In this document: piece after piece, positions 24,817 to 33,647 of the stretch
How positions within the stretch are numbered: the stretch's first letter is position 1
Layout: every line of letters begins with the position of its first letter
NCBI GenBank assembly: GCA_050946835.1
Contig: JBMNVN010000002.1
Coordinates: 1 to 64,000 of the forward strand
Length of the DNA stretch: 64,000 bases
Source: UBA1447 sp002329225
Lineage (GTDB): Bacteria; Bacillota; Clostridia; Oscillospirales; Acutalibacteraceae
Direction of reading: 5' to 3'
Position numbers and translations under genes: made by a program
Notes under the pieces: generated by a model
Database searches by the model: none
Seen by the model: only the letters and a program-made list of their open reading frames with translations
Told to the model about the DNA's origin: nothing

Positions 24817-25977
24817 TTATGCTGCGTTGTTCATAGCGAAGTTGGTCGGGTTTTTTCTTGGGAATTCGCCTGCAGGTACACCCATCGACATTGCGGTGTA
24901 AATTGCAACGTGTTTGTTCTTAACAGCTTTGCCGTTTTCGATAAAGTTGGTTGAACCATATACAAGAAGAGGAACATTTGCATTGCTGTGAGAACCGCTT
25001 GTGTATTCATATCGGCCGTCTTTATAAGCTATGGCACCGGTCTCGTGGTCGGCGGTAACAACAACTAAAGTTTCACCGTCGTTTTCAGCAAACTCGAGTG
25101 CGGCGGCAACCGTGTTGTCAAGTTCTCGAACACAGGCAACCGTCTCTTCTCTTTTGTTGCTGTGGGAGAATTTGTCGATATGCGCTCCTTCAATCATGAT
25201 AAAGAAGCCGTTGTCGTTGTCAAGCAGTTCAAAAGCCTTGACTGACATCTGCGTAAGGGTGGGTGTGTCATTGGCAGGGTTCGACTTCCAAAGTTCATTT
25301 GAATCAAATTGTGCGAAACTTCTGGAGTCACTCTGTAGGGCGTTCATCTGCGTGGCGTTGTTAATGTAGGTGAAACCCGCCGCTTCAGCTTCCTCAGGGG
25401 TAGTGATTCCGTTGGCGGCTCCCCAAATTAAATCAATATCGGAAGCGATTTGTTGGGCAGCAATATCATTCTGATTGCTTCTGGCACTGGTATGGGCAGA
25501 AAATGTAGCAGGCGTAGCGCCGCCGGTGGAGTCGGTTGTAATGACACCTGTTTTCATCCCTTTTTCAATAGCTATTTCAGTAAGATTGGTTGGGACTTCA
25601 TACCAGCCAAAAATGTCATAAGAGAAAACTCCTACAGTGGCGTTTAAGGTGCGTATCCCGCAAGACAAGGCGGTACCTCCGGCGGCCGAGTCCGTAACAA
25701 CACCGCCCAAAGCACTCGTTTTTGATTGCCCTCGCAATGGCATGGTTTCCATCACAAGGTCTATGCCCAGATCAGCTTTAGTCATTTCAAGGTGATTCTC
25801 ACCCATGCCGTCACCTATAATGAAGATGACGTTCTTAACCAAGTCACGCTCCTCGGGCGTAGGTGTAAGTCCTGCAACTACAGACACAATCAAGGATAGT
25901 GTACTTATGAGAGCAAGAACTTTCTTGAACAAGGGACCGATTTTGGGGATGAATTGTGCTATTACACTCAATTCCAT
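24817..25977 (-). CDS. Alkaline phosphatase (PhoA family)
   Basis: 386 residues from ATG 25977 (ribosome site AGGAGG). An N-terminal hydrophobic region (~20-36) probably exports it. Motifs of the alkaline phosphatase superfamily are present: GDGMG with Asp56, the nucleophile Ser97 in TDSAAGG, DSTGGATPATFSAHT, EGAHIDKFSHSN, TADHETGA and SGSHSN (zinc ligands). It releases phosphate from phosphomonoesters. The enzyme needs zinc and magnesium; a zinc importer and an MgtA gene lie nearby. Slightly short for the family but complete. Confidence 0.9.
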   Translation of the reverse strand: MELSVIAQFIPKIGPLFKKVLALISTLSLIVSVVAGLTPTPEERDLVKNVIFIIGDGMGENHLEMTKADLGIDLVMETMPLRGQSKTSALGGVVTDSAAGGTALSCGIRTLNATVGVFSYDIFGWYEVPTNLTEIAIEKGMKTGVITTDSTGGATPATFSAHTSARSNQNDIAAQQIASDIDLIWGAANGITTPEEAEAAGFTYINNATQMNALQSDSRSFAQFDSNELWKSNPANDTPTLTQMSVKAFELLDNDNGFFIMIEGAHIDKFSHSNKREETVACVRELDNTVAAALEFAENDGETLVVVTADHETGAIAYKDGRYEYTSGSHSNANVPLLVYGSTNFIENGKAVKNKHVAIYTAMSMGVPAGEFPRKNPTNFAMNNAA

Positions 25978-26106
25978 ATTATTACCTCCTCAATATTCTT
26001 TATATTATATTAAGTATAAATCTCCGCCGGTAAAAGTCAAGACTGACGGCGGAGACAATTATAATATGCCTGAAATATGTTTTTAAGCTTTTAGCCTCAA
26101 ATTGAA

Positions 26107-28749
26107 TTACATCCAATCACCGTAACGGCGAATGTAGAATTTTTTAATAATCTGAACAAGTATAAAATATCCTGCCAACAGTGCGGCCAACCAGGGCAAA
26201 AAGCTCAACGGAAGTTTTTGCATATCAAGCCCTGTGGCAAAATCCGTGAAAGACACCACTAAGGCTATTAATGTAACAAGTATGGTGGAAATCAGTAGCG
26301 GGCGTGAAGCAAGGCTTTGGATAAAGGGGATTTTTGCGGTGCGTATCATGTGTATAACCAGAACCTGAGAAACCGTTCCGAACAAAAACCATCCGCATTG
26401 GAACAATGGTGCCGATTCCGGAGAGTTAGCCCCTATAACCCACCACAGTATTGCAAAGCACAAAAGGTCGAAAATTGAACTGACAGGTCCCATGTAGGCC
26501 ATAAAGGTTTTTATTGACTTTGTTTCCCAGCGCCGGGGTTTCAATTTATATTCTTTGTCAACCTTGTCAAAGGGGATTCCCAACTGTGAAAAGTCACAAA
26601 GCAGATTATGCGTAAGGATCTGTATAGGCAACATAGGTAAGAAGGGGAGAAAAATACTTGAGAGCAATACTGAAATCATATTGCCGAAATTTCCGCTTGC
26701 AGCCATTTTAATGTATCTTATGATATTGCCGAAGGTTTGGCGGCCTTCCAGAACACCTTCTTCCAATACCATCAAATCTTTTTCCAACAAAACAATATCT
26801 GCGGTCTCTTTGGCTATATCTACAGCGCTGTCTACCGAGATGCCTACATCTGATTGACGCAGGGCAAGGGAATCATTTATTCCGTCCCCCATATATCCGA
26901 CAGTGTGTCCCGCGGTTTGAAAAGCTTTAACAACACGTTTTTTTTGGGTCGGAGACAGTTTAGCAAATATATCACAGGTTCTGACCGCTAAAAGCAGTTC
27001 CGAGTCGTCCATGGCTTCCACATCGCTGCCGGTGAGCATTTCCTCAGTGTTTACGCCGACCTTACCGCAAACTTTAAGGGCTACCCCTTCGCTGTCGCCC
27101 GTCAAAACTACCGTGCGAACCCCATGTTCCGCAAGAGCCGTTATAGCGGCTTTGGAACTCTCTTTAGGAGGGTCAAGGAAACCCACAAAGCCCAAGAGTA
27201 CCATATCTTTTTCATCAGCTACGCTGAAAGCACCGCTGCCGGGCACCTCGTTTTTTTGAGCAACCGCAATCATGCGCAAACCGTCACGATTATGCTTTTC
27301 ATAAACCGCCATTGCCCTTTGGCGCATTTCTTCATTCATGGGCATAACACTGCCGTCAATTTCCAGAAAGGAAGAAATTGCCATCATTTCTTCAACTGCG
27401 CCCTTTGTAATGAGTTGCCGCTTTCCGTTATTGTCGGAGAGTACGACGCTCATTCTCCGGCGGGAAAAATCAAAGGGAATCTCATCTTCCCTGGTATAAT
27501 TCATCAAAACCGATGACAGATTATTCTCTTCAGCTTTGTTTATAACCGCAAGGTCAAGCAGATTTTTTAACCCTGTCTGAAAATAACTGTTCAGATAGGC
27601 ATGGCGCAAAATACGGGTATCATCCTCGCCTAACAGATTCATGAATTTGACAAGTACAATCCTGTCTTGCGTTAAAGTGCCGGTCTTATCCGTACAGAGT
27701 ATATCCATTTCGCCAAAAGTTTGAATTGCACCCAAAGTTTTGACAATCACCTTATGCTTTGCCATAGAGGCGGCTCCTCTGGCAAGTGTGGAAGTGATAA
27801 TCACCGGAAGCATCTCCGGAGTAAGACCGACAGCAATACTTATGGCAAAAAGCAATGAGCCGGTCCAGTCATTTTTTCTAAAACCGTTTATGATAAGAAC
27901 AACCGGAACTATGGCAAGCATCATACGTACAAGCAATTTGCTGACAGAATCCACACCCTTTTCGAAGCTCGTTTTGGCTCTGTCGCCGGAAAGGGATTTT
28001 GCCATTGAGCCGAAAAAAGTGTCGTTGCCTGTCGCCAAAGCTACGGCGGTTGCGCTTCCGCTTACGATGTTGGAACCCATAAGTCCTATGTTCAGCAGGT
28101 CGCTCAACCCGGTTATTTCATCGTTTTGAGCATCGCCGAACTTTTCAACCGGGCGTGATTCGCCGGTCAATGCCGATTGAGCTACGAATGTGTCTTTTGT
28201 TGTCAAAAAACGAACATCGGCAGGTATCATATCGCCGGCTGAGAGTCTCACAATGTCTCCGGGAACAACTTCGTCCATAAGTATTTCCGTCAGGCTTCCG
28301 TCCCTGAAAACATCCGCCTTGTTGGAAACCATCTTGTTTAGTTTTTCCGCCGCAGTGTTTGATTTTTGGGTTTGTATAAATGCCACAAGGCTGGAAATAA
28401 AAACCAAAGCAAGTATTATGGATACGGTCAAATAATCGGGTTTTGAGGTTGCCCACACATCGGTGAAAAATGTGACCGCCGCAACAAGTATCAGGATGAG
28501 GTTAAAAGGATTAATAACCGCCTCCAATAACCTGCGAAAAGTGGTGTTTTTATTGTCTACGGTTATAACATTCGGCCCGTAGTTGTCCTGCCTGATTTCG
28601 ACTTCTTCCTGCGTTAATCCTTCCCGGCTTGCGTAAAGATGCGTAAAAAGCTCATCCACATCCATAGCCGCATAACCCCGCAGCCTGGTTTCCGTTTTAA
28701 TCTGTGCTTCCCTTGCCTGCTTTTTGCGTGAAAGTTTTCTTAAAGGCAT
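26107..28749 (-). CDS. mgtA: Magnesium-translocating P-type ATPase
   Basis: An 880-residue P3B ATPase. It has an actuator motif LTGES (~194), a phosphorylation motif DKTGTLTQ with Asp354, GDGIND in the P-domain and about ten transmembrane segments, with the MgtA-type N-terminal basic region (PLRKLSRKKQAR). It imports Mg2+. The ribosome site is AAAGGAGGG. Expression is very likely controlled by the long leader upstream, which ends in an intrinsic terminator. Confidence 0.93.
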   Translation of the reverse strand: MPLRKLSRKKQAREAQIKTETRLRGYAAMDVDELFTHLYASREGLTQEEVEIRQDNYGPNVITVDNKNTTFRRLLEAVINPFNLILILVAAVTFFTDVWATSKPDYLTVSIILALVFISSLVAFIQTQKSNTAAEKLNKMVSNKADVFRDGSLTEILMDEVVPGDIVRLSAGDMIPADVRFLTTKDTFVAQSALTGESRPVEKFGDAQNDEITGLSDLLNIGLMGSNIVSGSATAVALATGNDTFFGSMAKSLSGDRAKTSFEKGVDSVSKLLVRMMLAIVPVVLIINGFRKNDWTGSLLFAISIAVGLTPEMLPVIITSTLARGAASMAKHKVIVKTLGAIQTFGEMDILCTDKTGTLTQDRIVLVKFMNLLGEDDTRILRHAYLNSYFQTGLKNLLDLAVINKAEENNLSSVLMNYTREDEIPFDFSRRRMSVVLSDNNGKRQLITKGAVEEMMAISSFLEIDGSVMPMNEEMRQRAMAVYEKHNRDGLRMIAVAQKNEVPGSGAFSVADEKDMVLLGFVGFLDPPKESSKAAITALAEHGVRTVVLTGDSEGVALKVCGKVGVNTEEMLTGSDVEAMDDSELLLAVRTCDIFAKLSPTQKKRVVKAFQTAGHTVGYMGDGINDSLALRQSDVGISVDSAVDIAKETADIVLLEKDLMVLEEGVLEGRQTFGNIIRYIKMAASGNFGNMISVLLSSIFLPFLPMLPIQILTHNLLCDFSQLGIPFDKVDKEYKLKPRRWETKSIKTFMAYMGPVSSIFDLLCFAILWWVIGANSPESAPLFQCGWFLFGTVSQVLVIHMIRTAKIPFIQSLASRPLLISTILVTLIALVVSFTDFATGLDMQKLPLSFLPWLAALLAGYFILVQIIKKFYIRRYGDWM

Positions 28750-28781
28750 TATGCCGTCCCTCCTTTAAGTTTTTACGCGGC

Positions 28782-28812
28782 AAAAAGACCGCCGTAATAT
28801 TTTCGGCGGTCT
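28782..28812 (-). terminator. Leader terminator upstream of mgtA
   Basis: On the minus strand AGACCGCCG and CGGCGGTCT form a 9-bp stem followed by a T-run. It ends ~33 nt before the mgtA ATG, so it must be bypassed for mgtA expression. Confidence 0.88.
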
Positions 28813-28985
28813 TACACGCAGAGGGATAAACCACTCAATCGGGTAGCTGTGGAGAAAACAGCCTGCGATCGGCGCCGAAAATATAAAATATTTTGCCGCT
28901 GAATTTTGCTGATTGCTGCGTACTTCGATGATCGCCTTCTATTGTCTCCACCACCTTTTAAATTGGAGTAAAAGATATTTTGTCC
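28785..28985 (-). promoter_or_regulatory. mgtA attenuator leader with 12-nt competing helix
   Basis: From a predicted start near 28985 the transcript has a stem GTGGAGA/TCTCCAC, a nested GCGATC/GATCGC stem, and then the terminator. The segment ATATTTTCGGCG (minus strand, 28884-28873) is perfectly complementary over 12 nt to the terminator's 5' arm and loop (28808-28797). This provides a mutually exclusive antiterminator. I do not recognise the M-box consensus. The sensed signal is presumably Mg2+ or translation of the short frame within it. Confidence 0.7.
28835..28951 (-). CDS. Possible mgtA leader peptide (38 codons)
   Basis: A minus-strand frame from GTG 28951 (or GTG 28954) to TGA 28835, beginning VETIEGDHRSTQQ and ending LFSPQLPD. 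It spans the antiterminator segment and stops ~25 nt before the terminator stem, an arrangement suited to translation-coupled attenuation. The start is weak: GTG with an overlapping AAGGTGG ribosome site. It could be a chance open frame. Confidence 0.4.
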   Translation of the reverse strand: METIEGDHRSTQQSAKFSGKIFYIFGADRRLFSPQLPD

Positions 28986-28991
28986 GCACGT

Positions 28992-29021
28992 ATATTAACA
29001 CGCCGCAATTATTTTTGTCAA
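28992..29021 (-). promoter_or_regulatory. mgtA promoter
   Basis: Minus strand TTGACA, 18-bp spacer, TAATAT, predicting a leader of ~235 nt before the mgtA ATG. Confidence 0.75.
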
Positions 29022-29142
29022 CAAACTTATTCATAAAAATTCACATTGACTTTCGCAATATAATGCCGCTTAACACCGCTTTTCTTAAAAAATTTGGACA
29101 ACAGGGACAAAAAAATGTTATACTTTTGACTCAGGGTTGCAG

Positions 29143-29174
29143 CCTGTCAGCCAATATACCTGTCAGCCAATATA
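29143..29174 (+). repeat. Tandem 16-bp repeat before the FAD oxidoreductase gene
   Basis: Two perfect copies of CCTGTCAGCCAATATA side by side, 37 bp before the next ATG. It may be a duplicated operator or a replication-slippage product. Confidence 0.8.
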
Positions 29175-29210
29175 ATTAAAATGACGAAATAAAACATAGA
29201 GGTAAAAGAT

Positions 29211-30542
29211 ATGAAAAAAATTGTTGTTGCAGGGGGAGGACACGGCGGGATAGCGGCGGCGTCTCTGCTTGCAAGAGCGGGGTATGACGTAACGGTCTAT
29301 GAAAAGAACGCGGAGGAAAATATGGGTTACGACTGGACCGATATTTTTGCGCCCGGAGCGTTGAAAACTGCGGGCTTTCCTCCGGTACCGGAAGAAAAAT
29401 ATACATACAAGGACAATATGACCTTTTACGGCCCGGGCTTCCGCACGGCGCTGCGTCAGGATATACCGGCGGATAAGCTTGAAATAAAGATGGAACGCCG
29501 TGATATATATGCGCATATCATTTCAGCCGCACGCACCAACGGGGCAAAGTTTGAGTTCAACTGCGGCGTGCTCGGACCGATGACGCTCGGAAACCGTGTG
29601 GTCGGCATAAAAACCGAAAACGGCGAAGTGTACGCCGATCTTGTGATTGATGCCTGCGGAATTGATTCTCCGGTCAAAAAGGGGCTTCCGGCAGTATGCG
29701 GAGTAAACGGGGAGACCGGAAAAAACAACCGATTTTATGTTTACAGGGCGTTTTACAACAGAACCGGAGAGGGAGAGGTCAAGGATAAATATAAGGTCTG
29801 CCTGTTTTCGGAGGGCAAGCTCGGTATAGGCTGGATAGCCACCGAGGAAGAATATACAGATGTTCTGATAGGCAGGTTTGAACCGTTTGACCTCGAGGAA
29901 GCGAAGAGAACCACGGATTATTACCGTGAAAGCAACCCGTCAATAGGCACAGAGCTTAAAAGAGGCGGCAGTTTTGTCTCGATACCGGTGCGCCAGCCGC
30001 TGTCGAGGCTCGTCTGCGACGGGTACGCGGCGATAGGCGACAGCGCATATATGACGGTGCCGATTATCGGCTCGGGAATAGCCAACAGCTTTAAGGCGGC
30101 TAAAATGCTGTTTAATGTTATAAAAAAGGATTCCGGCGGCGCGTATTCGCAGGACACGCTTTGGGATTATCAGGTCAAATATTATAAGGAGCTCGGCGCA
30201 GGCTTTGCGGTTCTCGCTTGTGTAAAAGAGGCGCTTACGGTGCTTACGCCCGACGAGGCTGATTATCTGTTCGATAGCGGTGTTATAAACGCAAAGGATA
30301 TGTCAATAGATGCGGACAGCACCGATATTATGAAAATAGTCAGCGGCAACAAGCCCAACGACATAAAGAAAAAGGTGACCGGCGTTGTAAAGGATTCCGT
30401 GCTGTTTAAGAAAATGCTCCCGGTGGGTAAAAAAATAACGGCGGTCGCCTCGGTAACTGCGGCGATGCCGAAAAGATATTCGAAAACCGCCGTTGACAAG
30501 TGGGTTTCCGCCTACGAAAAAGCGATTTCAATGAAAATATAG
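29211..30542 (+). CDS. FAD-dependent oxidoreductase (geranylgeranyl reductase/monooxygenase-like)
   Basis: 443 residues. An N-terminal Rossmann motif (VVAGGGHGGIAAASLLARAGYDVTVYEKN), a central DLVIDACGIDS segment and GYAAIGDSAYMTVPIIGSGIANS near residue 275 fit the FAD-binding fold of the geranylgeranyl reductase / aromatic hydroxylase group. The C-terminal ~110 residues are unassigned. GC content and use of GCG/GGC/ATA codons differ visibly from the neighbours, hinting at a different origin. It is not in an obvious operon. Substrate unknown. Confidence 0.75.
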   Translation: MKKIVVAGGGHGGIAAASLLARAGYDVTVYEKNAEENMGYDWTDIFAPGALKTAGFPPVPEEKYTYKDNMTFYGPGFRTALRQDIPADKLEIKMERRDIYAHIISAARTNGAKFEFNCGVLGPMTLGNRVVGIKTENGEVYADLVIDACGIDSPVKKGLPAVCGVNGETGKNNRFYVYRAFYNRTGEGEVKDKYKVCLFSEGKLGIGWIATEEEYTDVLIGRFEPFDLEEAKRTTDYYRESNPSIGTELKRGGSFVSIPVRQPLSRLVCDGYAAIGDSAYMTVPIIGSGIANSFKAAKMLFNVIKKDSGGAYSQDTLWDYQVKYYKELGAGFAVLACVKEALTVLTPDEADYLFDSGVINAKDMSIDADSTDIMKIVSGNKPNDIKKKVTGVVKDSVLFKKMLPVGKKITAVASVTAAMPKRYSKTAVDKWVSAYEKAISMKI

Positions 30543-30735
30543 AGATATGTTATTGCTCGTTATTGCTCGGTTTTCCGCTTGCGGCAGTAAATCTTATTGA
30601 TGCCGCTTTACCGAGGTTTTGATTGGCATTTGCTGAAAAAAGATATTTTTCCCGACTTTCGCATTCTATTGATTTTTGACCGGCTTTTTTATACAATCAA
30701 TTCGGCTTCATCAAGCAAAAAGAGGGGGCAGACTA

Positions 30736-31605
30736 ATGTCTCTGATGTCAAACATAGAAAAGGCATATCCCAAGTTGTCGAAGGGGCAAAAGCGCATTGC
30801 CGACTATATACTCAAGCACTACGAAAAGGCGGCTTTTATGACTGCCGCCAATTTGGGTAAGGCTGTCAATGTGAGTGAGTCAACGGTTGTGCGTTTTGCA
30901 ACGGAAATCGGTTTTGACGGTTATCCGGGGTTGCAGAATGCCCTTCGTGAGCTTATAAAAAGCCGATTGACAAGTGTGCAGCGTATGGAGGTCGCAAATG
31001 TTAATATCAATGAGACAAATGTGTTGGATAAGGCTCTTTTGTCCGATATTGATTTAATTCGTGCCACTCTTGAACAGGTTTCACGTGAGGAGTTTGCCGC
31101 CGGGGTAAAGGCAATCAACAAGGCAAAACGGATTTACATTTTAGGGGTAAGGAGTTCCGCTTCTTTAGCAAGTTTTCTTGCCTTTTATTTTAACTTATTA
31201 TGTGAGAATGTAACCCTTGTAGACTCCGCAAGCGCCTCTTCCATGTTTGAACAGCTTTATAGAATAGGTCCCGAGGATGTTTGTATTGCTATCAGTTTTC
31301 CCCGTTATTCAAAGCAAACCGTCAATGCTCTGCGTTTTGTAAAAGACAGGGGAGCCGTTATCATATCCATTACGGACAGCGCCGCTTCTCCCATTGCACA
31401 ACAGGCGACTTATCTTCTGCTTGCCCGTTCAAGCATGGTTTCCTTTGCGGATTCCCTTGTGGCGCCCCTCAGTTTAATAAATGCGTTGATAGCCGCCGTT
31501 GCCCATAGCGGAAGTGAGCAGGTGCAAACCAACCTTCATGCTTTGGAAAAAATCTGGGATGAATATCAGGTTTATCAAACTCAGCAGGAAGACGAGGAGG
31601 AATAA
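30736..31605 (+). CDS. MurR/RpiR-family transcriptional regulator
   Basis: The start is ATG 30736 behind AGAGGGGG, giving 289 residues. An RpiR-type HTH occupies ~1-77 (AANLGKAVNVSESTVVRFATEIG) and a SIS sugar-phosphate-binding domain ~110-250 (IYILGVRSSASLASFLAFYF). Such regulators respond to phosphosugars. It ends 7 bp before the following flavoprotein gene, so its target may be elsewhere or it may simply be co-transcribed. Confidence 0.9.
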   Translation: MSLMSNIEKAYPKLSKGQKRIADYILKHYEKAAFMTAANLGKAVNVSESTVVRFATEIGFDGYPGLQNALRELIKSRLTSVQRMEVANVNINETNVLDKALLSDIDLIRATLEQVSREEFAAGVKAINKAKRIYILGVRSSASLASFLAFYFNLLCENVTLVDSASASSMFEQLYRIGPEDVCIAISFPRYSKQTVNALRFVKDRGAVIISITDSAASPIAQQATYLLLARSSMVSFADSLVAPLSLINALIAAVAHSGSEQVQTNLHALEKIWDEYQVYQTQQEDEEE

Positions 31606-31612
31606 ACCGCTA

Positions 31613-32842
31613 ATGGGTAGTCTTCTTATCGTAGGTGCCGGACCGGCGGGATTAATGGCGTCGGGAACAGCGGCGGCGGCCGGGTGGCGGGTAGTTGTTG
31701 CTGAGCGCAACGACAGACCGGCACGGAAGCTTATGATTACAGGCAAAGGCCGGTGCAACGTAACAAACAATTGTGAAAAGATTGAGGATTTGGTAGCTAA
31801 TATACCGGTTAACGGCAGGTTTTTATACAGCGCTTTTTCCTCTTTTATGCCGTCGGATACCATCCGATTTTTTGAAAGCAGGGGAGTAGCCCTGAAAACG
31901 GAAAGAGGCAACCGTGTTTTTCCGCAATCGGATAAAGCCACAGATATAGTGGATGCTCTCGTGTCCTATGCGAATGAAAACGGCGCCGAATTTGAAAAGG
32001 TCAGAGTGACCGATTTGATTATTGAACAAAAGAAAGTTAAGGGTGTCTCAACGGCGGAAGGCCGTACCCTTTTTGCAGATAGGGTTATCATTGCTACCGG
32101 CGGAGTGTCTTACTCCGCCACAGGCTCAACTGGTGACGGATACAGCCTTGCACGGCAAGCGGGTCACAGCATTATTGAACCTAAGCCTTCCTTAGTGCCT
32201 CTCAATGCTCATGATTGGTTTTGTCCGGCTTTACAAGGTCTGTCATTACGAAATGTTGCCGTGAGCGTGTATGACAATAAAACAAAAAAGACAATCTTTC
32301 GTGACTTCGGTGAACTGCTGTTTACTCACTTCGGTATTTCCGGCCCCATCGCCCTGAGTGCAAGTTCCCATATGAGAGAAATGCTGGAAGAACGTTACGT
32401 GTTTGAGATTGACTTGAAACCCGCTCTAACATACGAACAGTTGGACCTGAGAATACTCCGGGACTTTGAAAAGAATAAAAGCAGAAATTTTATTAATGCA
32501 CTGAACAATTTGCTTCCTAAAAAAATGGTTCCGGTTGTTGTAAAACTTTGCGGCATAGAGCCCGGTCTGCGTGTCAGTCAGGTAACAAAGGAACAACGCA
32601 AAACCTTGGTCAACATCTTAAAATCATTCAAAGTCACCATAAGCGGATTTCGGCCGATTGATGAGGCGATAATAACTTCGGGCGGGATTAAAACGGAAGA
32701 GATTAACCCCAAAACAATGGAGTCAAAACTATGCTCAGGTCTCTTTTTTGCCGGTGAAGTTATAGATGTCGACGCATACACCGGCGGCTTTAATTTGCAG
32801 ATTGCCTTTTCTACCGGTTATTTGGCGGGGAAGAACTTATAG
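31613..32842 (+). CDS. HI0933-like NAD(P)/FAD flavoprotein
   Basis: The start is ATG 31613 behind GAGGAGG, giving 409 residues. It has the FAD motif LIVGAGPAGLMASG, followed by KLMITGKGRCNVTNN, an LFTHFGISGP segment and the C-terminal GEVIDVDAYTGGFNLQIAFSTG, all characteristic of the HI0933/YhiN family, sometimes linked to tRNA or redox chemistry but not well characterised. It directly precedes cmk, as in many clostridia. Confidence 0.9.
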   Translation: MGSLLIVGAGPAGLMASGTAAAAGWRVVVAERNDRPARKLMITGKGRCNVTNNCEKIEDLVANIPVNGRFLYSAFSSFMPSDTIRFFESRGVALKTERGNRVFPQSDKATDIVDALVSYANENGAEFEKVRVTDLIIEQKKVKGVSTAEGRTLFADRVIIATGGVSYSATGSTGDGYSLARQAGHSIIEPKPSLVPLNAHDWFCPALQGLSLRNVAVSVYDNKTKKTIFRDFGELLFTHFGISGPIALSASSHMREMLEERYVFEIDLKPALTYEQLDLRILRDFEKNKSRNFINALNNLLPKKMVPVVVKLCGIEPGLRVSQVTKEQRKTLVNILKSFKVTISGFRPIDEAIITSGGIKTEEINPKTMESKLCSGLFFAGEVIDVDAYTGGFNLQIAFSTGYLAGKNL

Positions 32843-32863
32843 AATGTGTAAGGGGATGATTTA

Positions 32864-33532
32864 ATGCCTGTAAACATAGCGATAGACGGTCCTGCAGGAG
32901 CAGGGAAGAGCAGCGTATCCAAATTGGTTGCAAAAGAGTTAGACTATATCTATGTTGACACGGGAGCGTTGTACCGTGCCGTAGGTCTGTATGCCCTGAA
33001 CACGGGTGCCGATACAAAAAATGCGGCAGAAGTGGAAGCAACTCTGCCGGCAATAAAAGTTGAACTGAAATTCCTGGAGGGGGAACAAAGGGTATATCTT
33101 AACGGGAACGATGTTTCGGAGGCAATAAGAGCGCCGGAGGCTTCAATGGCCGCTTCCGATGTGTCAGCCGTTCCCGCCGTAAGAGCATTTTTGTTTGACC
33201 TTCAAAGGAATATTGCTGCGGAAAACAACTGCGTTATGGACGGCCGCGACATTGGCACCGTGGTTTTACCCGACGCACAGATAAAGATTTTTCTGACCGC
33301 ATCGCCGGAAGAAAGAGCGGGTCGCCGCTACAGAGAACTTATCGCTAAAGGGGCAGAGGTTGATTTTCAACAAGTGCTTGAAGAGATGAAGCAACGGGAT
33401 TTTAATGACTCCAACCGTGCAGTTGCACCGCTTAAGCCTGCGGAAGATGCCGCTATAATTGATACAACGGGATTTTCTTTGCAAGAGAGTGCGGGACTTC
33501 TAATTAAACATATCAGGAAGAACTTAAAATGA
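32864..33532 (+). CDS. cmk: Cytidylate kinase
   Basis: 222 residues with P-loop GPAGAGKSSVSK, VDTGALYRAVG and DGRDIGTVVLPDA. It phosphorylates CMP and dCMP with ATP. It sits 21 bp after the flavoprotein gene and 115 bp before ispH-rpsA, the common clostridial order. Confidence 0.95.
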   Translation: MPVNIAIDGPAGAGKSSVSKLVAKELDYIYVDTGALYRAVGLYALNTGADTKNAAEVEATLPAIKVELKFLEGEQRVYLNGNDVSEAIRAPEASMAASDVSAVPAVRAFLFDLQRNIAAENNCVMDGRDIGTVVLPDAQIKIFLTASPEERAGRRYRELIAKGAEVDFQQVLEEMKQRDFNDSNRAVAPLKPAEDAAIIDTTGFSLQESAGLLIKHIRKNLK

Positions 33533-33647
33533 CAGGGTTTGATTACAAGGTGTTCAAAAATTATAAATTAGCTACTGTGTCGGAACCCCCGTTTAAGCTT
33601 TTTCTGCACATCCTTTTTCGCATCACAGCCCTTTGGGAGGAAAAATA

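Noticed and set aside
28785..28985. M-box (ykoK) Mg2+ riboswitch or T-box before mgtA
   Set aside because: The context invites it, but I cannot find the conserved M-box core or the T-box GGTGGNACCGCG motif; GGTGGTGGAG only partly resembles the latter.
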